DNA of 64,000 nt from Polaribacter pectinis (GTDB lineage Bacteria > Bacteroidota > Bacteroidia > Flavobacteriales > Flavobacteriaceae): the NCBI RefSeq assembly GCF_014352875.1, contig NZ_CP060695.1, positions 775,501-839,500 on the forward strand, in the 5' to 3' direction. Both the position numbers and the translations under genes were made by a program. Shown here piece by piece: positions 35,735 through 45,374 of this stretch. The notes below the pieces were generated by a model. It was not told the DNA's origin and made no database searches. It saw only the letters and a list, made by a program, of their open reading frames with translations. Numbering within the stretch: the first letter of the stretch is position 1; the number at the start of each line of letters is the position of its first letter.

Positions 35735-36515
35735 TTTATTCGATTTATCAGGAAAGATAGCTTTAGTAACTGGTGGCGCAGGATTATTAGGTTCAGAACA
35801 TGCAATTGCATTAGCTTCACACGGAGCAAAAGTATATCTAGCAGATATAAATGAAGAAAAATGCCAAGATAAAGCTGCTAAAATTGATTTTGATGAAATT
35901 TATCCAATAAAGTTAGATGTAACTAGTAAAGAAAATTGGCAAGAAGTTGTTTCTAAAATTGTAGAAAAAGAAGGTAGTTTAGACATTTTAGTAAATAATG
36001 CAGGTTATACAAACAGCACTAAAACTTCTGCTTTCGATAAAACTTTCGAAAACTTCTCTTTAGACGATTGGAATTCAATTATGAATGTAAACTTAACTGG
36101 TACGTTTTTAGGTTGTCAAACTGTTGGTAATCAAATGATAAAACAAAAAAAAGGGTCAATAATTAACATTGCATCTTTATATGGAGTTGTTAGCCCTAAT
36201 CATAAAATGTATCCAGGAACTGGTATTGTACAACCAGTAGCATACACAGTTAGTAAACATGGTGTTGTAGCTTTAACAAAATATGTAGCAACTTGGTTAG
36301 CAGAAAAAGGAGTTCGTGTTAATTCTTTAACTCCTGGTGGAATTTTTGATGGTCATGATGGATTGTTTTTAGAGCGTTTTAAGAATCTAAATCCAATTGG
36401 TAGAATGAGCGATAAAAGTGAATTAAGAGGAGGAATTGTTTATTTAGCTTCAGATGCAAGTTCTCATATGATAGGCCATAATTTAGTTATAGATGGTGGT
36501 TGGACAGCTTGGTAA
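35718..36515 (+). CDS. Short-chain dehydrogenase/reductase (PtmA-like)
   Basis: A 265-residue classical SDR. The cofactor motif is ALVTGGAGLLGSEHA; the structural NNAG is in ILVNNAGYTN; the catalytic Ser-Tyr-Lys set is in IASLYG and AYTVSKHG. The C-terminal IGHNLVIDGGWTAW is typical. The overlap with neuA and the gene order recall PtmA next to PtmB in Campylobacter flagellin glycosylation, where PtmA has an unclear role in legionaminic acid supply. ATG 35724 is an alternative start. Confidence 0.88.
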   Translation: MKMENNLFDLSGKIALVTGGAGLLGSEHAIALASHGAKVYLADINEEKCQDKAAKIDFDEIYPIKLDVTSKENWQEVVSKIVEKEGSLDILVNNAGYTNSTKTSAFDKTFENFSLDDWNSIMNVNLTGTFLGCQTVGNQMIKQKKGSIINIASLYGVVSPNHKMYPGTGIVQPVAYTVSKHGVVALTKYVATWLAEKGVRVNSLTPGGIFDGHDGLFLERFKNLNPIGRMSDKSELRGGIVYLASDASSHMIGHNLVIDGGWTAW

Positions 36516-36535
36516 AGCATAAACTAAAAAAATAA

Positions 36536-37450
36536 ATGCTTACAATAGTTAATTACCATTACATAAGAGAATCTTTTAATACCAAATATCCAAGTATTTT
36601 TGGGATGACAAATGTTCAGTTTAAAAAACAATTGTTATTGTTGAAAAATCAAGGAGATTTTCTTTCTATCAATGAGTTTAATAACAACTACCAAGATATT
36701 ATTGCATCTAAAGATAATTTTAATTTAATTACTTTTGATGATGGCTTAAAAGAACAATATATTAATGCATATAGTATTTTAAAAGAATTGGATTTAGAAG
36801 CCTACTTTTTTTTAAATGCATTAAATTTTAAAGAAAAAAAAGTAAGTTTAGTTCATAAAATACATCTTTTAAAATCAATTTTAGAGCCCAAACTTTTTTT
36901 AGAAAAACTAAAAAAAGAGTTGAAGTACACCTTTTCTAAATCAGATACAGAAAGAAGCTGTAAAATTTATAGGTTTGATACTATTGTAAATGCAGAACTT
37001 AAATATTTATTAAATTTTTTATTTCCTAATGACAGTAAGGCTACTATAATTAATAAACTATTCGATAATTATTTTGATGAAAAAGAAGTGAATAGTAGCT
37101 TATATATGGCAGAATCTGAAGTTTTAGAATTATCAGAAAAGAATATGATTGGTAATCATACTTACAGTCACAAACATTTAGGTGTTTTAAATAAAGATGA
37201 ATTAAATAAAGAAATTGTTGAATCAAAAAAATATTTAGAGAAGGTAACTAAATCTGTTATTAATACAATTTCTTATCCTTATGGAACAGAAGAAGTAATT
37301 AATGAAAATGTTTTAGAAACTGCAACAGAATCATATCACAAATTCGGTTTTACTACAGAAAAAGGAATAAATGATTCAAATCAAAATTTATTATTATTAA
37401 AAAGATTCGATTGTAACGACTTAATAGGAGGCAAAAGTTATGAAGGTTAG
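36536..37450 (+). CDS. Polysaccharide deacetylase (CE4/NodB-like)
   Basis: A 304-residue protein with the NodB fold. LITFDDGLKEQYINA supplies the catalytic and metal-binding Asp pair, IGNHTYSHKHLGVL the two metal-binding His, and ISYPYG the family motif 3. CE4 enzymes remove N-acetyl groups from sugars with a metal ion. It lacks a signal peptide, so it probably acts in the cytosol on a precursor or lipid-linked intermediate. It overlaps the next GNAT gene by 11 bases, which suggests linked deacetylation and re-acylation. Confidence 0.87.
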   Translation: MLTIVNYHYIRESFNTKYPSIFGMTNVQFKKQLLLLKNQGDFLSINEFNNNYQDIIASKDNFNLITFDDGLKEQYINAYSILKELDLEAYFFLNALNFKEKKVSLVHKIHLLKSILEPKLFLEKLKKELKYTFSKSDTERSCKIYRFDTIVNAELKYLLNFLFPNDSKATIINKLFDNYFDEKEVNSSLYMAESEVLELSEKNMIGNHTYSHKHLGVLNKDELNKEIVESKKYLEKVTKSVINTISYPYGTEEVINENVLETATESYHKFGFTTEKGINDSNQNLLLLKRFDCNDLIGGKSYEG

Positions 37451-38270
37451 AGAAGCAAACATAGAAGATTGGAATAAATTATATACTTTCTACAAAAGAA
37501 TTTATAGGGAAAATCATCCATTACACCAAAGAGAGTTTTGGCTTTGGCAATATGGAGAAAAAAAACATGGTAGAGCTTTTATTTGTTTAAATGATAAAGA
37601 TGAAGTTGTTGGTCATGTTGGTGCAAATTTCGGAAATAATATTGCTTGGATTATTAACGTGTTTTTAGATGTAGAATGCAGAGGTAAAGGTGTTTTAAGA
37701 CAATTATACGATTTAGCTAGAGCATATTACCCTTTAGCAGCAACAGCTGCTAATGAAGCAGGACTTGGTTTGTACAGAAATATGGGGTGGATTAGATATT
37801 ACGATCTTGTAAGATATGTAAAGGTAAACCCTAATATTAAAAATATTACTACCGAAAACGTTTGTAAACCAATAGAAGTAGATATTAATTCAATAGTGTA
37901 TAATCAAGGACATTATTTTAATCAACCAACTTTACAAGGTATAAAAATAGAAAACTCTACAGGGATTTCTCAACCAAAAGTAGGAGGTTTAAGATTTGTA
38001 GATTTAGAAAATGTTAAACTTACAGAAGAAAAAGCTTGGGAGTTAGGTTTTCTTTGGGTTGATTATATTACCTCTTGGAATGATTTAAAAGTGAAAGAAC
38101 TAGAGAAAAATAATTGGACATTAGATTATAAAAATGTGGTTCCTTGGAGATTAGATCCTATAGTTGAAAATTACTTTTGTGATATTACATTCCTATCAGA
38201 AAAACCATTAGATAATAAGTTTATTGTTCATAGGTCTTATTCAGATCATGGTAGAGTAGGTAGTATATAA
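37440..38270 (+). CDS. GNAT-like N-acyltransferase
   Basis: A 276-residue protein. The N-terminal half is a GNAT domain: IIYRENHP-type start, VVGHVGANFGNNIAWIINVFLDVECRGKGVLRQLYDLA (acetyl-CoA loop of R-G-K-G type) and LGLYRNMGWIRYY. The C-terminal 130 residues are unassigned. It probably transfers an acyl group to an amino sugar exposed by the overlapping deacetylase gene; this pairing is inferred from gene order. Confidence 0.78.
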   Translation: MKVREANIEDWNKLYTFYKRIYRENHPLHQREFWLWQYGEKKHGRAFICLNDKDEVVGHVGANFGNNIAWIINVFLDVECRGKGVLRQLYDLARAYYPLAATAANEAGLGLYRNMGWIRYYDLVRYVKVNPNIKNITTENVCKPIEVDINSIVYNQGHYFNQPTLQGIKIENSTGISQPKVGGLRFVDLENVKLTEEKAWELGFLWVDYITSWNDLKVKELEKNNWTLDYKNVVPWRLDPIVENYFCDITFLSEKPLDNKFIVHRSYSDHGRVGSI

Positions 38271-38278
38271 TTTATATT

Positions 38279-39682
38279 ATGAGAATTTTAATTATAGTTC
38301 CAGATGGAGTTGGTGTAAGAAATTATTTGTTTTCTAATTTTGTTAGTAATTTAATACAAGAAAACAATGAAGTTTTTATTTATCATAAGTTATCTAAATC
38401 TGCTGTTAAAGAAATAAAAAAAAGCAAACCAGAAATAGTTAATTTTTCTGAAATACCTCATTTTGTTGAAACTCCTAAATTAAGAATTTTAAGAGAATCT
38501 TTAGCATATGCTAGACTATTAAGAGGAAAAAAATTACTAAAAAATAATACAATATTAAGGTTTTGGATACCTAGTAAAAAAGGGATAAAAAAGAAAAGTT
38601 TATATTTTTTAGCAGAAAAATTAGGAATTATTCTTTCTAAATCTCAAAGGCTTATTAGAACTTATGATAAGATTTACGAAGCAGAAATTTTAAAAAATAA
38701 GAACACAGCAATACACAAGAAAAAACTTTTAGAAGTAAACCCAGATTTTGTTTTAAATCTACATCAAAGATCACCAATAGCTTCACCAATAATAGCTGCT
38801 GCAAAAAAGTTGCGTATTAAAACTGCAACTGTAATTTTTTCTTGGGACAATATGCCAAAGGCTAGATTAGTTGCCAGATATGATTATTATTATGTTTGGT
38901 CTCAATTAATGAAAAATCAAGTAGAATTATTACATAAAGAAATAAATCTTTCTAATGTTATAGTTACTGGTACACCACAATTCGAATTCTATTTCGATAA
39001 AAATAACTTCGAAGAGAAGAATGTTTTTTTTAATAAATACGGTTTAGATTCTGGTAAAAAAACAATTTGTTTTTCTGGGAATGATACATCATCTCCTTAC
39101 GAAGCAAACTATTTAAAAGATGTTTGCGAAGAAATTAGTAAAATAGACAAAGCAAGTAGACCGCAAATTATTTTTAGAAAATGTCCTGTAGATAAATCTA
39201 CTAGGTTTAATAAAATATTAGAAGATTATAAAGAATTGGTTTTTTCTATAGAACCAGATTGGAAAACAGAAAAAGATCAAGAAGATTCTTTTACTTCAAT
39301 TTACCCAACTTCATATGATAATTACTTATTAGCAAATACTGTAAAACATTCAGATGTTGTTATTAATTTAGGTAGTACAATGGCACATGATTTTGCTGTT
39401 TTAGATATACCTTGTTTATATTTGAACTATAATCCTGTTGAGAACTCAGTATTTAAGGTAGAAGATATTTATGGTTTTGAGCATTTTAGAAGTATGAATG
39501 ATTTAGAAGCAGTTGGTTGGCTTAATAGTAAAAATGAAATAAAAGAAAAAACGCTATTAGCTATTGAACAACCAAATAAAATTGGAGAAGACAGAAAAAA
39601 ATGGTTAGAAAAAATTGTATTACATCCTCTTGATAAAAATTCAGAAAAATTAAAAAATACAATTTTAGATTGTATAAAATAA
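38279..39682 (+). CDS. GT-B-like protein of polysaccharide cluster, function unassigned
   Basis: A 467-residue soluble protein without a firm family match by eye. The start RILIIVPDGVGVRNYLFSN resembles a GT-B Rossmann strand; VIFSWDNMPKARLVARYDYYY and VIVTGTPQFEFY are typical of UDP-glycosyltransferase/glycerophosphotransferase-type GT-B proteins, and NLGSTMAHDFAVLDIPCLYL looks like a donor-site loop. It probably transfers a sugar or another group from an activated donor. Placement directly after the nonulosonic block makes a CMP-sugar transferase one possibility. Confidence 0.6.
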   Translation: MRILIIVPDGVGVRNYLFSNFVSNLIQENNEVFIYHKLSKSAVKEIKKSKPEIVNFSEIPHFVETPKLRILRESLAYARLLRGKKLLKNNTILRFWIPSKKGIKKKSLYFLAEKLGIILSKSQRLIRTYDKIYEAEILKNKNTAIHKKKLLEVNPDFVLNLHQRSPIASPIIAAAKKLRIKTATVIFSWDNMPKARLVARYDYYYVWSQLMKNQVELLHKEINLSNVIVTGTPQFEFYFDKNNFEEKNVFFNKYGLDSGKKTICFSGNDTSSPYEANYLKDVCEEISKIDKASRPQIIFRKCPVDKSTRFNKILEDYKELVFSIEPDWKTEKDQEDSFTSIYPTSYDNYLLANTVKHSDVVINLGSTMAHDFAVLDIPCLYLNYNPVENSVFKVEDIYGFEHFRSMNDLEAVGWLNSKNEIKEKTLLAIEQPNKIGEDRKKWLEKIVLHPLDKNSEKLKNTILDCIK

Positions 39683-39703
39683 TATAAAGAACGTTTAAAA
39701 TTT

Positions 39704-40837
39704 ATGCATATTTGTTTTATTTCTAGTGAGTTTCCGCTACCAAATATATCTTTTGGAGGTATAGGTACCTTTTTGTTGACTTACACAGAATTACTCATTA
39801 AAAACGGACATAAAGTTTCTATTGTTGGTGTTAATTCTAATGAAGTTGACACAAAAATAAATGATGTATCAATTTATTATGCAAAAAAATCTACTATTAA
39901 AGGATTCTCTTGGTATTTTAACTCTAAATCTGTTTCTAAATTAATTCATAAAATTCATCAAGAAAATAAAATAGATATTTTAGAAGCACAAGAAGGTGGT
40001 TTTGCGTTTGTAAAAATCCCCACAGGTGTAAAAAAAATAGTACGCTTGCATGGAGGACATCACTTTTTTCATGCTTTCGAAAACAAAAAACTAAATTTTA
40101 AAAAAGCTTTTCTAGAAAAAATAACTTTTAGAAAAACAGATGCTGTAATTGCAACATCAGAATTTGTAAAAAAACAAACTTCAAAATTTATAGATTTTTC
40201 TAATAAAAATAACATCACTATAAATAACCCAATTCCTGTTTCTCAATTTTATCCAGCAGATAAAAATAAGGTTATAAAAGGAGCAGCCGTTTTTGCTGGT
40301 TCAATTTGTGAAAAAAAAGGAATTAGACAGCTTTGTTTAGCTATTCCTAAAATAATTGAAAAATTTCCTGAATTTCACTTGTATATTTATGGTAGAGATT
40401 GGTTTTTTCCAGACGGAACATTATACAAAGATTGGATGTTAGCTCAATTTTCTGATGAAATAATAAATAAAATTACTTTTAGAAATACGGTTACCTATGC
40501 AGAATTACCAAAAGTATATGAATTTGCAGAAATTTGTGTGTTTCCCTCACACATGGAAGTTCAAGGTTTAGTTGCTCCAGAAGCTATGTGTATGGAAAAA
40601 GTAGTTGTTTTTACAGAATATGGACCAGGACCAGAAACAATAGATGATGAGGTTAATGGGTTTTTATGTAAACCTTTAGAAATAGAAAGTATTTCTAATA
40701 CAATTATTAAAGTTTTTAATAAAAGGGAAGAACATAATGAAATTGGAGTAAATGCAAGAAAAAAAGTAATTGGTAAATTTTCTCCAGAAAACATCTATTT
40801 AAAAAACAATAATTTTTACAAATCTCTAATTAAATAA
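39704..40837 (+). CDS. Glycosyltransferase family 4
   Basis: A 377-residue GT-B enzyme: ICFISSEFPLPNISFGGIGTF at the start (glycine-rich acceptor loop), KIVRLHGGHHFF, and the donor motif FPSHMEVQGLVAPEAMCMEKVVV near the C-terminus. The donor domain begins near AAVFAGSICEKKGIRQL. It is the first of three consecutive GT4 genes. Confidence 0.9.
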   Translation: MHICFISSEFPLPNISFGGIGTFLLTYTELLIKNGHKVSIVGVNSNEVDTKINDVSIYYAKKSTIKGFSWYFNSKSVSKLIHKIHQENKIDILEAQEGGFAFVKIPTGVKKIVRLHGGHHFFHAFENKKLNFKKAFLEKITFRKTDAVIATSEFVKKQTSKFIDFSNKNNITINNPIPVSQFYPADKNKVIKGAAVFAGSICEKKGIRQLCLAIPKIIEKFPEFHLYIYGRDWFFPDGTLYKDWMLAQFSDEIINKITFRNTVTYAELPKVYEFAEICVFPSHMEVQGLVAPEAMCMEKVVVFTEYGPGPETIDDEVNGFLCKPLEIESISNTIIKVFNKREEHNEIGVNARKKVIGKFSPENIYLKNNNFYKSLIK

Positions 40838-40840
40838 ATT

Positions 40841-41968
40841 TTGAAATTTGCAATCATAACACATGCTTTTCATAAAAAGGATTCAAATAACATTTATGCC
40901 TATGAACCTTATGTTAGAGAAATGAATTTATGGTGTAAATATGTTTCTGAAGTAAAAATTGTTGCGCCTATCTCAGTTGGTGAAATTTCTACAATTGAAG
41001 AAAAATACCTTCAAAAAAATATTTCTATTACTAAAATACCAAGTTTTAATACACTTAATTTTAGTAATAAGTTAAAATCTGTTTTCTTAATTCCGGTAAT
41101 TCTATTTAAAATTTTTAGAGCAATGTTATGGGCAGATCATATTCATTTAAGATGCCCAGGAAATATTGCATTATTAGGCTGTTTTGTTCAAATTCTTTTT
41201 CCTTTTAAACCGAAAACAGTTAAATATGCTGGTAATTGGGACCCTAAAAGTAAACAACCTATAAGTTATAGAATTCAAAAATGGCTTGTGTCAAATACTT
41301 TTCTAACCAGAAACTGTAAAGTTTTAGTTTATGGAAAATGGGAAAATCAATCAAAAAATATTATTCCATTTTTTACTGCTTCTTATAATAATAATGAAAT
41401 TGAGGAACTAGAAAAGAAAGATTTATCATCTTTAATAAAATTTATATTTGTTGGTGCTTTTTCTGAAGGAAAACAACCATTAGTAAGTGTAAAATTGATT
41501 GAGGCATTAATTGCGAAAAACATAGATGTTAGGTTAAATATGTATGGTGAAGGTTCAGAGTTTGAAAAGGTTTCTAATTATGTTTTAAAAAATAATCTTT
41601 CAGATAAAATCATTTTACATGGTAATAAACCGAAAGAAGTTATAAAAGAAGCTTATAAAGATTCTCATTTTTTAATTTTTATATCAAAGTCAGAAGGATG
41701 GCCAAAAGTGGTAGCAGAAGCTATGTTTTGGAGTTGTTTACCAATTTCCACAAAAGTTTCTTGTGTAGATTATATGTTAGATTATGGTAAAAGAGGTACT
41801 ATTGTATCTCCAACAATTAAGGTCGAAGAATTATTGAAGATTGTTATAGCTTATATTAATAATAATGAGATTTATTTAGAACAAAGTTTACAAGCAAAAA
41901 AATGGTCTCAAAACTATACTTTAGATAATTTTGAAAAAGAAATTAAGAAAATTTTATTAGGTGAATAA
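40841..41968 (+). CDS. Glycosyltransferase family 4
   Basis: A 375-residue GT-B enzyme. The N-terminal domain starts KFAIITHAFHKKDSNNIYAYEP; the donor domain starts near LIKFIFVGAFSEGKQPL and has ISKSEGWPKVVAEAMFWSCLPI with the paired glutamates. A hydrophobic helix around residues 75-95 may be a membrane-contact segment. The start is TTG at 40841, 3 bases after the previous stop; the end overlaps the next gene by eight bases. Confidence 0.88.
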   Translation: MKFAIITHAFHKKDSNNIYAYEPYVREMNLWCKYVSEVKIVAPISVGEISTIEEKYLQKNISITKIPSFNTLNFSNKLKSVFLIPVILFKIFRAMLWADHIHLRCPGNIALLGCFVQILFPFKPKTVKYAGNWDPKSKQPISYRIQKWLVSNTFLTRNCKVLVYGKWENQSKNIIPFFTASYNNNEIEELEKKDLSSLIKFIFVGAFSEGKQPLVSVKLIEALIAKNIDVRLNMYGEGSEFEKVSNYVLKNNLSDKIILHGNKPKEVIKEAYKDSHFLIFISKSEGWPKVVAEAMFWSCLPISTKVSCVDYMLDYGKRGTIVSPTIKVEELLKIVIAYINNNEIYLEQSLQAKKWSQNYTLDNFEKEIKKILLGE

Positions 41969-43040
41969 ACTCGGAGTTATACAAATTATAGATTCGTTAA
42001 ATACTGGTGGTGCAGAAGTTCTAGCGATTAATATTGCAAATTCTTTGTCTAATGAAAAAGGAGTAAATTCTCATATTTGTGTCTCAAGAAAAGAAGGTGA
42101 ATTATTAAATAATATTAATAAAGAAGTTGGTTATCTTTTTTTAAATAGAAAAAAAGTAATAGATTTAAAGGCATTATTTGCCTTAAAAAAATATATAAAG
42201 GCTAATAAAATTAGTGTTCTTCACGCGCACGCAACTTCATTTTTTTTAGCATTTTGTGTAAAAGTAATTGCACCAAATATTCAAGTAATTTGGCACAACC
42301 ATTTTGGAAATAACATAAATTTAAAAGGGAAAAAGCTTCAAGTTCTAAAAATAGCATCTTTATTTTTTAGATCTATTATAGTTGTTAATGAAGATTTAAA
42401 AAAATGGTCAATTAAAAGTTTATTTACTAAAAACGTTTATTACTTAAAGAATTTTCCTGTTTTTGTAAATAAAGAAACAATAACCAAATTAAAAGGTGTA
42501 AAAGATAAAAGAATAGTCCATTTGGCAGCTTTTAGACAAGAGAAAAATCATCCGTTTTTAATAGAAGCTTTTCAACAATTTATTAAATTAAATAAAGATT
42601 GGTCTTTGCACCTAGTAGGTAAAATTAATAAAGATGTTTATTCAGAAAATATTATCCGATTAATAAAAAATAAAGGTTTAGAAAAGCATATTTTTGTGTA
42701 TGATAGTTGTTTAGATGTTGCTAATATTTTAAATCAAAGTACTATTGGTGTTTTATCTTCTAAATTCGAGGGTTTACCAATAGCTTTATTAGAATATGGA
42801 TTGGCAAAATTGCCAGTTGTGGTAACCAATGTTGGAGAGTGTTCAATTGTAGTAAAAGATAATGAATCTGGTATTGTAGTAGAATCTGAAAATATAACAC
42901 AATTATCCGAAGCTTTTAATTTGTTGGCAAATTCAAAAGAAAAAAGAGATTATTTTAAGAATCAGCATAATAACAATGTTGTAGAAACATATTCAAAAGA
43001 AAAGTTTATAAGACAACTTGTAAAAATTTATACCGCATAA
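41961..43040 (+). CDS. Glycosyltransferase family 4
   Basis: A 359-residue GT-B enzyme: VIQIIDSLNTGGAEVLAINIA is the typical acceptor loop of O-antigen GT4 enzymes; VHLAAFRQEKNHPFLIEAFQ opens the donor domain, and SKFEGLPIALLEYGLAKLPVVV holds the paired glutamates. The start is GTG at 41961, inside the end of the previous gene. Confidence 0.9.
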   Translation: MNKLGVIQIIDSLNTGGAEVLAINIANSLSNEKGVNSHICVSRKEGELLNNINKEVGYLFLNRKKVIDLKALFALKKYIKANKISVLHAHATSFFLAFCVKVIAPNIQVIWHNHFGNNINLKGKKLQVLKIASLFFRSIIVVNEDLKKWSIKSLFTKNVYYLKNFPVFVNKETITKLKGVKDKRIVHLAAFRQEKNHPFLIEAFQQFIKLNKDWSLHLVGKINKDVYSENIIRLIKNKGLEKHIFVYDSCLDVANILNQSTIGVLSSKFEGLPIALLEYGLAKLPVVVTNVGECSIVVKDNESGIVVESENITQLSEAFNLLANSKEKRDYFKNQHNNNVVETYSKEKFIRQLVKIYTA

Positions 43041-43041
43041 T

Positions 43042-44367
43042 TTGATAGAAAAAGTATTAAATAATAAGCTACTATTTATAGTTGTTCACATAATATTTGG
43101 TTTTTTAGGAACATTACCCTTCTTTCCAAAAATTATGGGGGTATTGTGTATTGTTGTACCTATTTACTATATATTTTCTTCAAAGAATAAAAATGAAGAA
43201 GCTTTTATTTTTGCATCATATTTAGTTGGTGCAGAGGTTTTTATTAGAATGACTAGTGGTTTTGTGTTTTATGAAACGGGTAAGTATGGTGTAATATTAT
43301 TTCTGTTATTAGGTATATTTGTTGGTAGGTTTAAACAGGTCTTTTCTGTACATTATGTTTTTTATATTCTCTTACTTTTACTAGGAATAATTTTCACCCA
43401 AGTTCCTGAAGGAGAGTCATTAAGGAAGAATATTTTATTTAATTTAAGTGGACCTATAGTTTTAGGTGTTGCTGCTTTTTACTTTTATTTAAGACCTATT
43501 AGTAAGAAAAAACAATTAGATGCATTATTTTTTATGCTTCTTCCCTTGTTTTCTATGATTTGTTATCTTTATTTTAGAACTCCAGATTTAGAAGAAATTG
43601 TTTTTGGTGGTGAAGCTAATTTTGCAACTTCTGGTGGATTTGGACCCAACCAAGTGGCAACAGCAATAGGTTTAGGAATGTTTATTCTAACCGTATTTAT
43701 TCTTCTTAAAGAAAAGTTATCAGGGTATTTAATTTTAGATTCAATATTTCTTATCTATTTTACATTTAGAGGTTTACTAACGTTTTCTAGAGGAGGAATT
43801 ATAACATCTGCAATTACACTTTTATTGTTTGCCTTCTTTTTTCTTTTGTATAGAAAACTGAATTTCAAAACACTTTTTAAATATTTACTTGTAGCACTTT
43901 TTTTTATTTTTGCTATTTGGGTCTATACATCTGGGATTACAGGAGGAATGTTAAACAACAGATATACAGGTAAAAATGCAAGAGGTATTCAAAAAGATAT
44001 TACTACTGGTAGAGGAGATTTATTAGAAATACAGTTTAGTAATTTTTTAGATAATCCTTTAGGAATAGGAGTTGGAAATGGTAAATATAAAAGACTAGAA
44101 AGAACTGAACATGTAACTGCTGCATCGCATAATGAGGTTGGTAGATTGTTAGAAGAACATGGTTATATTGGTTTTTTCTTACTTTTATTATTGCTTTTTG
44201 TACCTATGTTTAATTTCTTTAGGTCAGATTTATATAGAAAGGCTTTTATAATATCCTTTTATACCATGTGGTTTTTAACGATAAACCATTCTGCCATGAG
44301 AATTGCTCTTCCTGGATTTATATACGCTTTAAGTTTGATTAGAATTACCGAAGATGAAGAAGCTTAA
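43042..44367 (+). CDS. O-antigen ligase/polymerase family membrane protein (WaaL/Wzy)
   Basis: A 441-residue integral membrane protein with about ten to twelve hydrophobic helices and a large periplasmic loop between about residues 300 and 360 (TGRGDLLEIQFSNFLDNPLGIGVGN, HNEVGRLLEEHGYIGFF). This arrangement, with the short GxGxG/HN loop, is the Wzy_C family shared by WaaL ligases and Wzy polymerases. Because the cluster has Wzm/Wzt and no Wzx flippase in view, a ligase role (moving exported O-antigen to lipid A-core) fits as well as a polymerase role. The start is TTG at 43042. Confidence 0.85.
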   Translation: MIEKVLNNKLLFIVVHIIFGFLGTLPFFPKIMGVLCIVVPIYYIFSSKNKNEEAFIFASYLVGAEVFIRMTSGFVFYETGKYGVILFLLLGIFVGRFKQVFSVHYVFYILLLLLGIIFTQVPEGESLRKNILFNLSGPIVLGVAAFYFYLRPISKKKQLDALFFMLLPLFSMICYLYFRTPDLEEIVFGGEANFATSGGFGPNQVATAIGLGMFILTVFILLKEKLSGYLILDSIFLIYFTFRGLLTFSRGGIITSAITLLLFAFFFLLYRKLNFKTLFKYLLVALFFIFAIWVYTSGITGGMLNNRYTGKNARGIQKDITTGRGDLLEIQFSNFLDNPLGIGVGNGKYKRLERTEHVTAASHNEVGRLLEEHGYIGFFLLLLLLFVPMFNFFRSDLYRKAFIISFYTMWFLTINHSAMRIALPGFIYALSLIRITEDEEA

Positions 44368-45367
44368 TATTCTATATATAGGTAATAATTTAGCCAAAAA
44401 AACTAAATATTTAACAACATTAGAAAACCTTTCTAATCAACTATCAAAAGAGAATTTTAATGTTATTATATCATCTAATAAAATCAATAAAGTTATTAGA
44501 TTATTAGATATGTGTATGTCTATAATTAAAAACAATAATAGTTTAGATTATATTTTAATTGATACCTATAGTACAACAAACTTTTACTATGCTTTTTTTA
44601 CATCACAATTATCTAGGTTGTTTAAAATCAAGTATATACCAATATTACATGGAGGTAATTTGCCAGAAAGAATAAGAAAAAGTAGTTTTTTATCAAAAAA
44701 AATATTTGAAAATTCTTACAAAAATGTGGCGCCATCTAATTACCTAAAAAATGCCTTCGAAAAAGAAGGTTATTCTGTAGAATATATACCAAACACAATA
44801 AATATTAAAGATTATCCATATAAAAAAAGAAAAAACAGCAAACCAAAATTATTATGGGTTAGAGCTTTTAAAAATATTTATAACCCAACTTTAGCAATAG
44901 AAACTTTGCGATCGTTAAAAGAAGCTTATTCAGAGGCTATTTTATGTATGGTTGGTCCTTTTTCTGATGATTCTTATACAGAAACTATACATCTTGTAAA
45001 AAAATATAATCTAGAGGATTCTGTAGAGTTTACAGGTGTTTTACCTAAAGAAGATTGGCTAAAAAAAGCTAAAGATTTCGACATTTTTATAAATACTACA
45101 AATTTTGATAATACTCCAATAAGTGTAATAGAAGCTATGGCTTTAGGCCTGCCAGTTATTAGCACAAATGTGGGAGGAATACCCTTTTTAATTAATGATA
45201 AAGTTGATGGTTTATTAGTTGATAAAAACAACGAAAAACAAATGTCATTAGCAATTATGGCTATTTTAGAAGATAATTATTCTAATTTAGCTGACAATGC
45301 AAGAAAAAAAGTAGAAAATTTCGATTGGGAAATAGTGAAACATAAATGGTTAAATATTTTAAATTAA
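44354..45367 (+). CDS. Glycosyltransferase family 4
   Basis: A 337-residue GT-B enzyme: LNILYIGNNLAKKTKYLTTLE at the start, LHGGNLPERIRKSS (acceptor loop), PKLLWVRAFKNIYNPTLAIE (donor domain start) and NTTNFDNTPISVIEAMALGLPVI (paired glutamate region). It overlaps the preceding ligase gene by 14 bases, so the two are probably translated together. Confidence 0.9.
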   Translation: MKKLNILYIGNNLAKKTKYLTTLENLSNQLSKENFNVIISSNKINKVIRLLDMCMSIIKNNNSLDYILIDTYSTTNFYYAFFTSQLSRLFKIKYIPILHGGNLPERIRKSSFLSKKIFENSYKNVAPSNYLKNAFEKEGYSVEYIPNTINIKDYPYKKRKNSKPKLLWVRAFKNIYNPTLAIETLRSLKEAYSEAILCMVGPFSDDSYTETIHLVKKYNLEDSVEFTGVLPKEDWLKKAKDFDIFINTTNFDNTPISVIEAMALGLPVISTNVGGIPFLINDKVDGLLVDKNNEKQMSLAIMAILEDNYSNLADNARKKVENFDWEIVKHKWLNILN

Positions 45368-45374
45368 ATAGAGG

